The notes: generated by a model not told the origin, from the sequence alone. Positions 10,449 through 19,405 are shown, counted from the first letter of the stretch. The stretch: DNA of 64,000 nucleotides from Streptomyces sp. CA-210063 (GCF_024612015.1 NZ_CP102512.1:868001-932000); one strand, 5' to 3'. Program-made: numbers and translations.

Positions 10449-10535
10449 CACCTGGACGTACAACTGCCGGTACCACGGCTTCGCCGCGATACGCACGGCC
10501 TGTTCGACTCGTCCGTTGCCCGGGGGATGCGTCAT
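10449..10535 (-). pseudogene. N-terminal remnant of a C4-dicarboxylate transporter (DctA-like)
   Basis: Starts MTHPPGNG and contains KPWYRQLYVQV, the conserved opening of DctA-type dicarboxylate:cation symporters just before the first membrane helix. It then runs straight into the glycerate kinase fragment. About 29 codons survive. The pair looks like the two edges of a deletion that removed the rest of dctA and the start of the kinase gene. Confidence 0.55.
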
Positions 10536-10713
10536 TGCGGCCTCCCTGATCGCGTGGTATCGAGCCCGATCGGTCCGCGCCGACTTTCGCCACAGTGAAC
10601 CGGGCCACAGATGAGGGGTCCACGACCAAAATCAATGCCCCCTATAGGCGTGGCCTGTCAGTACCGGCACAGGCCGAAGGCCCCGTTGATGCAACCCCGG
10701 GTCGATGTGCGTC

Positions 10714-11601
10714 TCAGAGCCGGCCCCGCCAGGAGCAGGCTGCCGTTCCCCTGATCGGTACGGGGATGCCGAGTACCGCGCCGGAGATCGCGGTCGGGTC
10801 CCGCACCCCGTACCGGGCCGTGGTGACGAAGAGGCGGTTGTCGTCGGGGTGCAGACACACCGACGTGGGGTGCGGGGCGGGGACGGTCAGGGTGTGGAGC
10901 AGGCGTCCGTCGGGATGGTAGCGGCGGACCGCCCCGGCTCCCCACAGCGCGACCCACAGACAGCCCTCCTCGTCGACGGTCATTCCGTCGGGGCTGCCTT
11001 CGCCGTCACGCAGTTGGGCGAAGGTTTCCGGGCCACCGGTGAGGTCGCCCGAGACGGGGTCGACCCGGCAGCGCAGGACGGTGCCGACGGCCGTGTCGGC
11101 GACGTACATGGTGGTGCCGTCGGCGGTGAACGCCGGGCCGTTGGCGATGGTCAGGCCGTCGAGGACGCGTACCACCGTGCCGTCGGGGTCCGTGCGGTAG
11201 AGGGAGCCCGCGCTGGGGGTGCCGTCGTAGGCCATGCTGCCGGCCCAGAAGCGCCCGGCGCGGTCTGCGACGCCGTCGTTCATCCGGCTGGGGACCGGGG
11301 TGCGGTCCTCGGGGCGGTCCAGCCATTCCAGGGTGCCGTCGGGGGTGAGCAGCGCGATGCCGGTGCCCGCGGCGGCGATCCAGGTGTCCGGTCGGCCGTA
11401 CACCGGCGCGACGGCGCCCAACGGTACGTCGAGACAGGCGAGTTCGGTCGGTCCGGTGTCGTCGCGGTCGTCGGGCACTTCGAAGAGCCGGCCGCTGAGG
11501 ATGTCGACGTACACGTACCGGCCGTCGAACCAGCGGCCGCCCTCGGCGAGTTCGTATGCTCCCTCCACGAGGAGCGTCGCCGACGGTGCCGTTGATGTCA
11601 T
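10714..11601 (-). CDS. SMP-30/gluconolactonase-family sugar lactonase
   Basis: 295 aa, six-bladed beta-propeller of the SMP-30/LRE family. Markers: LAEGGRWFDGRYVYVDI (metal Glu of blade 1), SRMNDGVADRAGRFWAGSM (metal-binding Asn and conserved WAG), and GSPDGMTVDEEGCLWVALW (metal-binding Asp). Hydrolyses sugar-1,4-lactones; in this operon the likely substrate is D-galactono-lactone made by the SDR. ATG at 11601 follows AGGAGACGG. Last gene of the galactonate operon, 15 bases after the kinase. Confidence 0.92.
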   Translation of the reverse strand: MTSTAPSATLLVEGAYELAEGGRWFDGRYVYVDILSGRLFEVPDDRDDTGPTELACLDVPLGAVAPVYGRPDTWIAAAGTGIALLTPDGTLEWLDRPEDRTPVPSRMNDGVADRAGRFWAGSMAYDGTPSAGSLYRTDPDGTVVRVLDGLTIANGPAFTADGTTMYVADTAVGTVLRCRVDPVSGDLTGGPETFAQLRDGEGSPDGMTVDEEGCLWVALWGAGAVRRYHPDGRLLHTLTVPAPHPTSVCLHPDDNRLFVTTARYGVRDPTAISGAVLGIPVPIRGTAACSWRGRL

Positions 11602-11616
11602 GTTCCGTCTCCTGGG

Positions 11617-12591
11617 TCAGCGGATGGTGGTGCCGTCGGGCTGGTCGAACAGGCCGAGTTCGTCCCGCGTGGGAAGGCCCTCCCAGTCGCCCCGGGTGGC
11701 GACGGCGAACGCCGCGGTGGTGACGGCTCGGTGCAGCCGGGCGGGGACGTCCGCGCCGTCGAGGAGTCCGGACAGGTATCCGGCCACGAAGGCGTCGCCC
11801 GCGCCGACCAGGTCGACGGCGTGGACCTGGCGCGCCGCGCGGTCGGTCGCCCCGTCGGCGGTGACGCTGGTCGCGCCCTGTGCGCCCCGTTTGATGACCA
11901 CCTCGGTCACGCCTGCCGCCAGGATGCTGTGCACGGCCTCGGATTCGCCCGCACCGGGTCGTTCCAGCGCCAGCGGCAGTTCGTCCTCGGAGGCGATGAG
12001 CAGGTCGGTACGGGCCAACAGCGGCCGGAGGGCGGTGCGGGCGCGGTCGGCGGTCCACAGCCGGGAGCGGTGGTTGACGTCGAGGCATACGGTGATGCCC
12101 GCTTCGCGGGCTGTGGTGGCGGCGGCCAGGGCGGCCTCGGCCGCCGAACGGCTGAGCGCCGGTGTGATGCCGGTCAGATGCAGGATGCGGGGTTCCGGAG
12201 CCAGCGCGGGCAGGACGTCGGCCGGTAAGACGGCCGAACCGGCGGAACCGGCACGGTAGTAGCTGACGCGCGTGAGCGTGCCCAGGCGGGGTTCGGTGAG
12301 CAGCAGTCCCGTGGGGCGGCCGGTGTCGTCGGTGACCGCGTGGTCGATGTCGACGCCCTCGGCGCGCAGGGTGCGCAGTACCAGCGCGCCGAGTTCGTCC
12401 GCGCCGACCCGGCCGGCCCAGCGCACCCGGTGCCCGAGCCGGGCGAGGCCGATGGCGACGTTGGACTCGGCTCCCGCGACCGACAGGCCGAGGCTGCCGC
12501 CGAGCCGCAGTGCGCCGTGGGCGCGGAGCGCCGCCATCGTCTCGCCGAAGGTCACCACCTCGGGCGCGGCCTGGCCGACCGGTGTCGTCAC
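11617..12591 (-). CDS. PfkB-family 2-keto-3-deoxy-sugar-acid kinase (KDG/KDGal kinase)
   Basis: 324 aa ribokinase-fold sugar kinase. Opens with VVTFGETMAALRAHG and AGAESNVAIGLARLG (PfkB signature 1 region). The C-terminal signature VDLVGAGDAFVAGYLSG carries the catalytic Asp in GAGD. Placed between dehydratase and aldolase genes, it should phosphorylate 2-keto-3-deoxy-galactonate (or gluconate) at C6. This PfkB enzyme would replace the unrelated enteric DgoK. The GTG start overlaps the aldolase stop by four bases (GTGA), indicating translational coupling. Confidence 0.9.
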   Translation of the reverse strand: MTTPVGQAAPEVVTFGETMAALRAHGALRLGGSLGLSVAGAESNVAIGLARLGHRVRWAGRVGADELGALVLRTLRAEGVDIDHAVTDDTGRPTGLLLTEPRLGTLTRVSYYRAGSAGSAVLPADVLPALAPEPRILHLTGITPALSRSAAEAALAAATTAREAGITVCLDVNHRSRLWTADRARTALRPLLARTDLLIASEDELPLALERPGAGESEAVHSILAAGVTEVVIKRGAQGATSVTADGATDRAARQVHAVDLVGAGDAFVAGYLSGLLDGADVPARLHRAVTTAAFAVATRGDWEGLPTRDELGLFDQPDGTTIR

Positions 12592-13208
12592 GGTGTCTCC
12601 CCTGCGGCCACCTTGCGGAACTCGGCCGCTCGGGCCCGGAGTTGATCGAGGTCGCCACCGTCGGCCGCGTCCCCCACAAGAGGTGAGCCGACGCCCACGG
12701 CGAGGGCACCCCGCTCCAGATAGTCGCGGGCCACCTGCGCGTCCACTCCGCCGACGGGTACGAACGGCACCTCGGGGAAGGGGTCGCGCAGGGCCCGCAG
12801 ATAACCGGGGCCGCCCAGAGTGCCGGGGAAGAGTTTGATCGCGGCGGCACCCCGTGCGAGGGCGAGTTCGATCTCGGTCGGCGTCAGGGCACCCATCAGT
12901 ACGGGTATGCCGTAGGGCTCCAGCCCGTCGACCAGAGCCGGAGTGACGAGGTACGACGCACCGGCGTCCACGGCGCGGGCCGCGTCCGCCGCCGAGCGCA
13001 CGGTTCCAGCGCCGAGGAGTGCGTCGGGGCCGAGTTCGGCGCGGGCCTGCCGGATGACGGTCAGGGCGTCGGCGGTGGTCAGTGAGACCTCGATGGCCGC
13101 GACGCCCTCCTCGGTGAGAGTGCGTACGGTGTGCAGGGCCGCTGAGGGGTCCTTGCCCCGCACGATCGCCAGCAGGCGGTGGGCTCGGAGGGATTCCACC
13201 AGGTTCAT
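12588..13208 (-). CDS. KDPG/KDPGal-type class I aldolase
   Basis: 206 aa, Eda/DgoA-family TIM barrel. K125 in AIKLFPG is the Schiff-base lysine; E40 in AIEVSLTT is the general acid/base. The Eda phosphate-pocket Arg (EVTLRT in Eda) is Thr here, as in DgoA-like enzymes, which fits 2-keto-3-deoxy-6-phosphogalactonate as substrate. Products are pyruvate and glyceraldehyde-3-phosphate. ATG at 13208 has AAGGAGAG at a rather long spacing. Third enzyme of the operon in pathway order, between dgoD and the kinase. Confidence 0.92.
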   Translation of the reverse strand: MNLVESLRAHRLLAIVRGKDPSAALHTVRTLTEEGVAAIEVSLTTADALTVIRQARAELGPDALLGAGTVRSAADAARAVDAGASYLVTPALVDGLEPYGIPVLMGALTPTEIELALARGAAAIKLFPGTLGGPGYLRALRDPFPEVPFVPVGGVDAQVARDYLERGALAVGVGSPLVGDAADGGDLDQLRARAAEFRKVAAGETP

Positions 13209-13278
13209 GGGAGCGGGCTCTCCTTGGGTTCGGGGTGTGCGGGCCTGATGGTGCTCACCATTCGGTACCTGGGGGTGC

Positions 13279-14424
13279 TCACCACTCGGTGAAACCCCCG
13301 TCCGCGCCCCGCCATACGGGGTTGCGCCAGCGGTGTCCGGTCTCGGCGGCGCGGCGTACCGCCTTCTCGTCGATGTCGACGCCGAGGCCGGGGCGGGAGG
13401 CGGCGACGGCGTATCCGTCCTGGAAGCGGAAGGGTTCGGGGTCCATCACGTACTCCAGCAGGTCGCACTGCTGGTTGTAGTGGATGCCCATGCTCTGTTC
13501 CTGGATGAGGAAGTTCGGCACGGAGAAGGCGATCTGCAGGCTTGCGGCCAGGGCGATGGGGCCGAGGGGGCAGTGCGGGGCCAGGGCGACGTCGTACGTC
13601 TCGGCCATAGCGGCGATGCGGCGGACCTCGGAGATGCCGCCGGCGTGCGAGAGGTCGGGCTGGGCGACGGCGATGCCGCTGGTCATGACCTCGCGGAAGT
13701 CCCAGCGGGAGTACAGGCGTTCGCCGGTGGCGAGCGGGATGCTCGTGGACTCCACCAGGCTGCGCAGGTGGCCCGAGTGTTCCGGTGCGACGGGTTCCTC
13801 GACGAACAGCGGGTGCAGCGGTTCCAGCAGGGGCAGCAGGCGGCGTGACATGGCGGTGGAGGCCCTGCCGTGGAAGTCGACGGCGATGTCCCGCTCGTCG
13901 CCCAGCACCTCGCGGACGGCAGCGACGCGCTCGACGACCTCGGCGGTGCGTGCCGGGGTGTCGATCGGGGCGAGTTCGGCCGAGGCGTTCATCTTCACGG
14001 CGGTGAAGCCCGCCTTCATCTGCTCCTCGGCCAGCTCCGCGACATCGCTGGGGCGGTCGCCGCCGATCCAGGCGTACATCCGGACGCGGTCGCGTACGGG
14101 GCCGCCGAGGAGGCGGTGCACCGGGACGCCGTAGGTCTTGCCCGCGATGTCCCACAGGGCCTGGTCGATGCCGGCGACGGCGCTGGAGAGGATGGGGCCG
14201 CCCCGGTAGAAGCCGCCCTTGGTGAGCACCTGCCAGTGGTCCTCGATGCGCAGCGGGTCCCGGCCGACGAGGTAGTCGGCCAGTTCGTGGACCGCGGCGC
14301 GTACGGTCTCGGCGCGGCCCTCGATCACGGGCTCGCCCCAGCCGGTGACGCCCTCGTCGGTGGCGACGCGCAGGAACAGCCAGCGCGGGGCCACCAGGAA
14401 CGTCTCAAGTCCGGTTATCTTCAA
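13279..14424 (-). CDS. dgoD: D-galactonate dehydratase (enolase superfamily)
   Basis: 381 aa, colinear along its whole length with the enteric DgoD as I know it: PRWLFLRVATDEGVTGWGEPVIEGRA, GGFYRGGPILSSAVAGIDQALWDI, VDFHGR (catalytic His), FVEEPV and ATGER (metal Glu), LAPHCPLGPIALAASLQI (second catalytic His) and QEQSMGIHYN. Dehydrates D-galactonate to 2-keto-3-deoxy-galactonate. The start is TTG at 14424, with GAGGAATCCCC just upstream, and overlaps the regulator stop by four bases (TTGA). This gene fixes the operon's substrate as galactonate rather than gluconate with good confidence. Confidence 0.95.
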   Translation of the reverse strand: MKITGLETFLVAPRWLFLRVATDEGVTGWGEPVIEGRAETVRAAVHELADYLVGRDPLRIEDHWQVLTKGGFYRGGPILSSAVAGIDQALWDIAGKTYGVPVHRLLGGPVRDRVRMYAWIGGDRPSDVAELAEEQMKAGFTAVKMNASAELAPIDTPARTAEVVERVAAVREVLGDERDIAVDFHGRASTAMSRRLLPLLEPLHPLFVEEPVAPEHSGHLRSLVESTSIPLATGERLYSRWDFREVMTSGIAVAQPDLSHAGGISEVRRIAAMAETYDVALAPHCPLGPIALAASLQIAFSVPNFLIQEQSMGIHYNQQCDLLEYVMDPEPFRFQDGYAVAASRPGLGVDIDEKAVRRAAETGHRWRNPVWRGADGGFTEW

Positions 14425-15167
14425 GGGGATTCCTCGGGGAGCGGGTCGGTCGCGAGGTCGGCGAGGTCTTCCTGGGCCTTTACGGCCGCCAGGTCCTGGG
14501 ACGCCTGCGCGAGCAGTGACTCGACGGCGGCCACCGCCGCGTCCGGATCACCCGCCTCGACCGCCGCCAGCAGTTCCTGGTGCACGGGGATGGAGTCGGA
14601 GAAGTGCCGGGCGCCGTGCACGATGCGGTCACGGACACGCAGACCGGCCTCGATGACGACCTCCATCCGGCTGAGCAGTTCGTTGTGCGCGGCGTCCAGC
14701 AGGGCGCGGTGGAAGGCCAGGTCCGCCTCGACCATCGCGTCCGCGTCCGTCCCGGCCGCCGCCATCGCGTCGAGTGCCTGCCGCAGCGCGTCCAGGTCGG
14801 CGGGGGTGCGGCGGGCCGCGGCGAGCCTGGCTCCGGCGGGCTCGACTATCGCGCGGACCTCGGCGAGATCCTCCAGGAAGCCGTCGGTGGGGGCGCTGCT
14901 GCCCTGCCAGCGCAGCAGGTCGCTGTCGAGCAGGTTCCAGTCGGCGCGGGGCCGGATGGTCGTCCCGCGTTTCTGCTTCGACTCCAGCAGGCCCTTGGAC
15001 GCCAGCACGCGCAGCGCCTCGCGCACGACGGTCTTGCTGACGCCCAGCTCGGTCTCGAACTTGACGGGGTCCACCACGGAGCCCGGGGGGTAGTCGCCAC
15101 GAATGATGCGCCGGCCCAGCTCCTCCACCGCCTGGCCGTGCAGCCCCCTACCGGGATGAGTCACCAC
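14421..15167 (-). CDS. GntR-family (FCD subclass) regulator of the galactonate operon
   Basis: 248 aa. N-terminal winged helix (residues 8-75: HGQAVEELGRRIIRGDYPPGS, SKTVVREALRVLASKGLLESKQKRGTTI), then an FCD effector domain whose metal/acid ligands include DADAMVEADLAFHRALLDAAHNELL. Comparable in type and position to the enteric galactonate repressor DgoR, so galactonate or a related acid is the likely inducer. Two tandem GTG codons (15167 and 15164) follow GGAG; either may be used. It lies inside the operon it probably controls, and its target may be the AT-rich dyad at 16045. Confidence 0.9.
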   Translation of the reverse strand: MVTHPGRGLHGQAVEELGRRIIRGDYPPGSVVDPVKFETELGVSKTVVREALRVLASKGLLESKQKRGTTIRPRADWNLLDSDLLRWQGSSAPTDGFLEDLAEVRAIVEPAGARLAAARRTPADLDALRQALDAMAAAGTDADAMVEADLAFHRALLDAAHNELLSRMEVVIEAGLRVRDRIVHGARHFSDSIPVHQELLAAVEAGDPDAAVAAVESLLAQASQDLAAVKAQEDLADLATDPLPEESP

Positions 15168-15234
15168 GTTCTCCGTTTCCGTTCAGTTGCTGTTCGCGGA
15201 TGCCGCGTACAGCTCCCCGCGCAGGACGCCTCGC

Positions 15235-15996
15235 TCACGAGGACTCCTTCATGACGCTCCATCCTCCATCGATCACCAGGCTCGCGCCGGTCACATAGGA
15301 GGCGTCCGCAGATGCCAGGAACGCGACCGCCGAGGCGACCTCCTCCGGCTGCCCGAACCGCTTCGCCGCCGTGGCCGCCACGCTGCGCGCCCGCTCGGAC
15401 TCCGGGATGCCGTCCCAGGCCGCGGTGAGGATGGGGCCGGGCAGCACCGTGTTGACCCGGATGTCCGGCCCGTACTCGACAGCCAGTTGCCGCCCCAGCG
15501 AGCACAGCGCGCCCTTCGCGGCCGCGTAGGCGGCGTGGCCGGGCAGGCCCATGACGGCGTGTACCGAGGAGGTGAGGACGACGGATCCCGACGCCTCGCG
15601 CAGCATGGCCGCGAAGGTCTTCATCCCGCGCCAGGCCGGCTTCAGCAGTACGGCCATCTGACCGTCCCACTCGGCCTCGCTCAACTCGTGGGCGGGCTTG
15701 TTGAGTTGGGCGAAGGCGTTGCTGTGCAGCACGTCCAGCCGCCCGTGCCGCTCGTCGACGTGGCGGGCCAGGTTCGCCCAGTCGGCGGCCGAGGTCACAT
15801 CGCACCGTACGTACTCCGCCCGGCCGCCGGCGTCCTCGATGCCCGCGGCGAGCGTCTTGCCCGCCGTGTCGTCCACGTCCGTGACCACGACGGTCGCACC
15901 CTCGTCGGCGAGCCTTCGCGCCGTGGCCGCGCCTATCCCGTGCGCGGCGCCGGTGATCACCGCCACGCGTCCCGCCATCCTGCGGCACTCCGTCAT
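15235..15996 (-). CDS. SDR-family sugar dehydrogenase, probable galactose dehydrogenase
   Basis: 253 aa classical short-chain dehydrogenase: cofactor loop TGAAHGIGAA, acidic residue in VVVTDVDD (NAD preference), catalytic Ser in VVLTSSVHAV, Tyr-Lys in HAAYAAAKGAL, C-terminal YVTGASLVIDGGWSV. As first gene of an operon that continues with galactonate-specific enzymes and a lactonase, its best role is oxidation of D-galactose to D-galactono-lactone; other aldoses cannot be excluded from sequence. ATG at 15996 (MTECRRMAGRVAVITG) follows GGGAGACG; the frame extends to 16038 without support. Confidence 0.88.
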   Translation of the reverse strand: MTECRRMAGRVAVITGAAHGIGAATARRLADEGATVVVTDVDDTAGKTLAAGIEDAGGRAEYVRCDVTSAADWANLARHVDERHGRLDVLHSNAFAQLNKPAHELSEAEWDGQMAVLLKPAWRGMKTFAAMLREASGSVVLTSSVHAVMGLPGHAAYAAAKGALCSLGRQLAVEYGPDIRVNTVLPGPILTAAWDGIPESERARSVAATAAKRFGQPEEVASAVAFLASADASYVTGASLVIDGGWSVMKESS

Positions 15997-16044
15997 CGTG
16001 CGCGTCTCCCGTCTGGTGCCTGCTGACGACACCACCATAGCTCT

Positions 16045-16061
16045 TTCAATTAATTATGAAT
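16045..16061. promoter_or_regulatory. AT-rich dyad in the divergent SDR/ABC-transporter promoter
   Basis: TTCA-N8-TGAA in the stretch TTCAATTAATTATGAAT, very AT-rich for this genome, 49 bases upstream of the SDR start and 96 bases upstream of the binding-protein start. A similar element (shared AATNATGAAT) is at 21585. Probable operator of the local GntR regulator or a shared one. Confidence 0.45.
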
Positions 16062-16156
16062 ATATCTTGACGGCGTGGCGATGCCGCTCCAAGACTGACC
16101 GGCATTGCCGCACGAGCGAGCCGCGGAAGAAGCCACAAGGGACACAAGGGACACAC

Positions 16157-17506
16157 ATGAACAGCTCACCACCCTCGCGGAGGACGGTGCTCCGATGGGG
16201 CGCCGGGGCGACCGGAGCACTTGCCGCGCTTCCCGCTCTCACCGCCTGCGGTCAGACCGTGGGAGCCGCCCGCACGACCCGGCAGGCGGCCACCCGCCCC
16301 GGACAGAAGGTGAACCTCGTCTTCTGGACCTGGGTGCCGATGCAGAAGACCGTCGACCTGTGGAACCGGACGCACCCCGACATCCACGTCGAGATGCAGA
16401 CCATCCCCCAGAACGTGCAGGGCGGCTACCAGAAGATGCACGCCTCGCTGACGGCCGGGAACCCGCCGGACCTGGCGCAGGTCGAGTACCACGAGCTTCC
16501 CGGCTTCATGCTGGTCAACGGCCTGACGGACCTGAGCGCGTACGGTGCCGACGAGCTGCGCGACAGCTACGTGCCGTGGCAGTGGAACCAGGGCGTCTTC
16601 GACGGGCGGGTCCGTACCATCCCGCAGGCGTCGGGCCCGATGGGCCTCTTCTACCGCAAGGACCTCTTCGAGAAGTGGGGCATCGAGGCGCCCGCCACCT
16701 GGGCCGAGTTCGAACAGGCCGCCCGCGTGGTCAAGGCCCGCGGCGGCGGCGCCCGGCTGTGCACGTTCGCGCCCAACCAGCCGAGCTGGTTCGCCGCGAT
16801 GTGCTGGCAGCGCGGTGCGCGCTGGATACGGACCGAGGGCGACGACTGGATCGTCGACATGAACAGCGACCTCTCGCGCGAGGTGGCCGACTTCTGGGAG
16901 CGGATGGTCCGCGACGACCTCGTGTTCGTCGGGCCCGACATGTCCAGTGCCTGGTTCAGGCAGGTCCAGACCGGACAGATCTCCGCCTGGGTCGGCCCCC
17001 AGTGGGGCGACGCGATGCTGCGCAGCAACGCCCCGGGCACCAAGGGGAAGTGGCGGGTCGCTCCCCTGCCGCAGTGGACCCGGGGGGACAACGCCTCCGC
17101 CAACTGGGGCGGATCGTCCACCGCCATCCTCCAGGGCACCCGCCACCCGCGTGAGGCGCTGCGGTTCGCGCACTGGGTCAACACCGACCCCGAGGCCGTG
17201 GACCTGAACATCTCGGTCGGCTACGGCTGGCCCGCCGCCACCGGCGTCTTCCGCGGATCGGCACTCGACAAGCCCGACCCGTTCTTCGGCGGCCAGCGGT
17301 ACAACGACGTGTTCACCGCCTCCGACCGGGCCATCGACACCTCCTGGAAGTGGTCCCCCACCACGGACGCCGACTTCGCCCAGTTCGGCGATGCCTTCGG
17401 TGCGGCCATAGCCGGAGGCGGTTCCCTCGCCGCGACGCTGGCCGGCGCTCAGAAGAACACCGTGGACAACCTGCTGGCCAAGGGACTCAAGGCGAGGAGC
17501 GCGTGA
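16157..17506 (+). CDS. ABC sugar transporter, substrate-binding lipoprotein
   Basis: 449 aa. Tat signal (SRRTVLRWGAGATGALAALPAL) ending in a lipobox LTAC, so it is anchored outside the membrane. Mature part is a family-1 extracellular solute-binding protein: NLVFWTWVPMQKTVDLWNRTHPDIHVEM, GNPPDLAQVEYHELP, APATWAEFEQAARVVK. Delivers an oligosaccharide to the two permeases that follow. ATG at 16157, AGGG upstream. Divergent from the galactonate operon, sharing its promoter region, so the imported sugar is probably a galactoside. Confidence 0.92.
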   Translation: MNSSPPSRRTVLRWGAGATGALAALPALTACGQTVGAARTTRQAATRPGQKVNLVFWTWVPMQKTVDLWNRTHPDIHVEMQTIPQNVQGGYQKMHASLTAGNPPDLAQVEYHELPGFMLVNGLTDLSAYGADELRDSYVPWQWNQGVFDGRVRTIPQASGPMGLFYRKDLFEKWGIEAPATWAEFEQAARVVKARGGGARLCTFAPNQPSWFAAMCWQRGARWIRTEGDDWIVDMNSDLSREVADFWERMVRDDLVFVGPDMSSAWFRQVQTGQISAWVGPQWGDAMLRSNAPGTKGKWRVAPLPQWTRGDNASANWGGSSTAILQGTRHPREALRFAHWVNTDPEAVDLNISVGYGWPAATGVFRGSALDKPDPFFGGQRYNDVFTASDRAIDTSWKWSPTTDADFAQFGDAFGAAIAGGGSLAATLAGAQKNTVDNLLAKGLKARSA

Positions 17507-18474
17507 TGAGCACCGCGATCAGCCGGACGAAGAACCGGACGGAGAGCCGGACGATGAAACCGACACCGGGCGGCCGGCGGTCCGCGCGTCCGGACCGGGC
17601 GGCATGGACGTTCCTCCTCCCCTTCGTCGCCCTCTTCCTGTTCACCTTCGTCCTCCCGCTCGGCTACGCCGTCTACCAGAGCATGCTCAAGCCGGTCCGC
17701 TCCGGTGCGCTGGGCCTGGGTCCGGCCACCGTCGGCTTCGCCGGGCTGGACAACTACTCCCTCGCCCTGCAGCAGTCGGCCTTCCTGGAGAGCTTCGCGC
17801 GGGTGCTGCTCTTCGGCGTCGTGCAGATCCCCGTGATGCTGATGCTGGCCACCGCGCTGGCACTGGCCCTCGACACGCTCTCCCACCGCTGGGCGGGGAT
17901 CCTGCGGGCCGCCTACTTCCTGCCGTACGGCGTTCCCGGCGTCATCGCCTCGATCCTGTGGGGCTTCTTGTACGTACCGGGCGTGAGCCCGGTCGTCGAC
18001 CTGCTCGGCAGGGTCGGCCTCGCGCCCGACTTCCTCGGCTACGACAGCGTGCTGTGGTCCATCGCCAACATCGTGATCTGGGAGTTCGCCGGCTACAACA
18101 TGCTGGTGATCGTCGCCCAGCTCAAGGCGATCCCGCAGGAGCTCTACGAGGCCGCGCGCATCGACGGGGCCGGTGCGTGGCAGACGGCGATCCGGATCAA
18201 GCTGCCCCTGGCCCGGCCCGCCCTCGTCCTCACCGGTGTCTTCTCCATCATCGGCACGCTGCAGCTCTTCGCCGAGCCGCTCGTCATCAAGCCGCTGACC
18301 TCGACGGTCACCAGTTCGTACACACCGAACCTGAGCGCCTACAACGAGGCGTTCGCCAACAACAACATCTACCTCGCCGCAGCCGAGTCGGTGATCCTCG
18401 CCCTCGTCGCGAGCGTGCTGTCCTTCGGCTTCCTCAGCCTGGTGAACCGCGGGAAGGGAAGGGATGCACGGTGA
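17506..18474 (+). CDS. ABC sugar transporter permease (MalF type)
   Basis: 322 aa, six predicted helices, with the cytoplasmic EAA loop as EAARIDGAGAWQTAIRIKLPLARPALVL. A hydrophilic, Arg/Lys-rich N-terminal tail of about 35 residues precedes the first helix. The ATG at 17506 overlaps the last base of the previous stop (TGATG), showing translational coupling with the binding protein; a longer frame starting at 17350 lies inside that gene and is discarded. No ATPase gene is linked: such CUT1 importers in Streptomyces usually share the MsiK ATPase encoded elsewhere. Confidence 0.92.
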   Translation: MSTAISRTKNRTESRTMKPTPGGRRSARPDRAAWTFLLPFVALFLFTFVLPLGYAVYQSMLKPVRSGALGLGPATVGFAGLDNYSLALQQSAFLESFARVLLFGVVQIPVMLMLATALALALDTLSHRWAGILRAAYFLPYGVPGVIASILWGFLYVPGVSPVVDLLGRVGLAPDFLGYDSVLWSIANIVIWEFAGYNMLVIVAQLKAIPQELYEAARIDGAGAWQTAIRIKLPLARPALVLTGVFSIIGTLQLFAEPLVIKPLTSTVTSSYTPNLSAYNEAFANNNIYLAAAESVILALVASVLSFGFLSLVNRGKGRDAR

Positions 18475-19403
18475 GCGTGTCCACACCCGACGTCAGGAAG
18501 CCGACGGCCGCCGCCGCCCGAACTCCACGGGCCGCCACAGGACGCCGGGCCGGCACGCCGCGCTGCGGCGTGAAGCCCTCGCGGATCCTGCTCGTCGCGC
18601 TGCTGACCGTCGCGGCGCTCTACTTCCTGCTGCCCGTCTACTGGCTGCTGGTGGCCTCCACCAAGAGCGGTGCCGACCTCTTCGGCAGTTTCGGCCTGTG
18701 GTTCTCCGACCCGCAGTGGCTGCACAACCTGTCCCAGGTCTTCTCCTACAACGACGGCGTGTTCTGGAGCTGGACGTGGAACAGCCTCCTGTACGCGGGG
18801 GTCGGCGGCGCGCTGGCGACCCTGCTCGCGTGCGCCGCCGGGTACGCCCTGGCCGTGTACCGCTTCCGCGGACGGGAGACGGTCTTCAGGGTGGTGCTCG
18901 CCGGTGTGCTGCTGCCCAGCACCGCGCTCGCCCTCCCCTTGTACCTGCTGTTCAGCAAGGTGGGTCTGGCCAACACCTACTGGGCCGTGCTGATCCCCAG
19001 CGTGGTCAGTCCGTTCGGCGTATATCTGTGCCGTATCTACGCCGAGGCGGCGGTGCCCGTCGAGATGCTGGAGGCGGCACGCGTCGACGGCGCCGGCGAG
19101 TGGCGGATCTTCGGCACCCTCGTGCTGCGCACCATGACGCCCGCGCTGGTGACCGTCTTCCTCTTCCAGTTCGTCGGCATCTGGAACAACTACTTCCTGC
19201 CGCTGGTCATGCTCTCCGACGACCGCAAGTACCCGATCACCCTGGGCCTGACGACGTGGCAGTCGGCGGCCGACCGCAATCCCGAGCTCTACCAGCTCAC
19301 GATCGGCGGCGCGTTCCTGTCGATCCTCCCGCTGGCCGCCGCGATGCTCGTCCTCCAGCGCTACTGGCGTTCCGGCCTGACCCAGGGCAGCGTCAAGGGC
19401 TGA
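18471..19403 (+). CDS. ABC sugar transporter permease (MalG type)
   Basis: 310 aa. Six helices starting at about residue 38, after a Thr/Ala/Arg-rich cytoplasmic tail; EAA loop EAARVDGAGEWRIFGTLVLRTMTPALV; C-terminal GLTQGSVKG is the characteristic MalG-type ending that faces the ATPase. The GTG at 18471 overlaps the MalF-type stop by four bases (GTGA). Completes the first importer; the operon ends at a hairpin at 19406. Confidence 0.92.
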   Translation: MSVSTPDVRKPTAAAARTPRAATGRRAGTPRCGVKPSRILLVALLTVAALYFLLPVYWLLVASTKSGADLFGSFGLWFSDPQWLHNLSQVFSYNDGVFWSWTWNSLLYAGVGGALATLLACAAGYALAVYRFRGRETVFRVVLAGVLLPSTALALPLYLLFSKVGLANTYWAVLIPSVVSPFGVYLCRIYAEAAVPVEMLEAARVDGAGEWRIFGTLVLRTMTPALVTVFLFQFVGIWNNYFLPLVMLSDDRKYPITLGLTTWQSAADRNPELYQLTIGGAFLSILPLAAAMLVLQRYWRSGLTQGSVKG

Positions 19404-19405
19404 GC

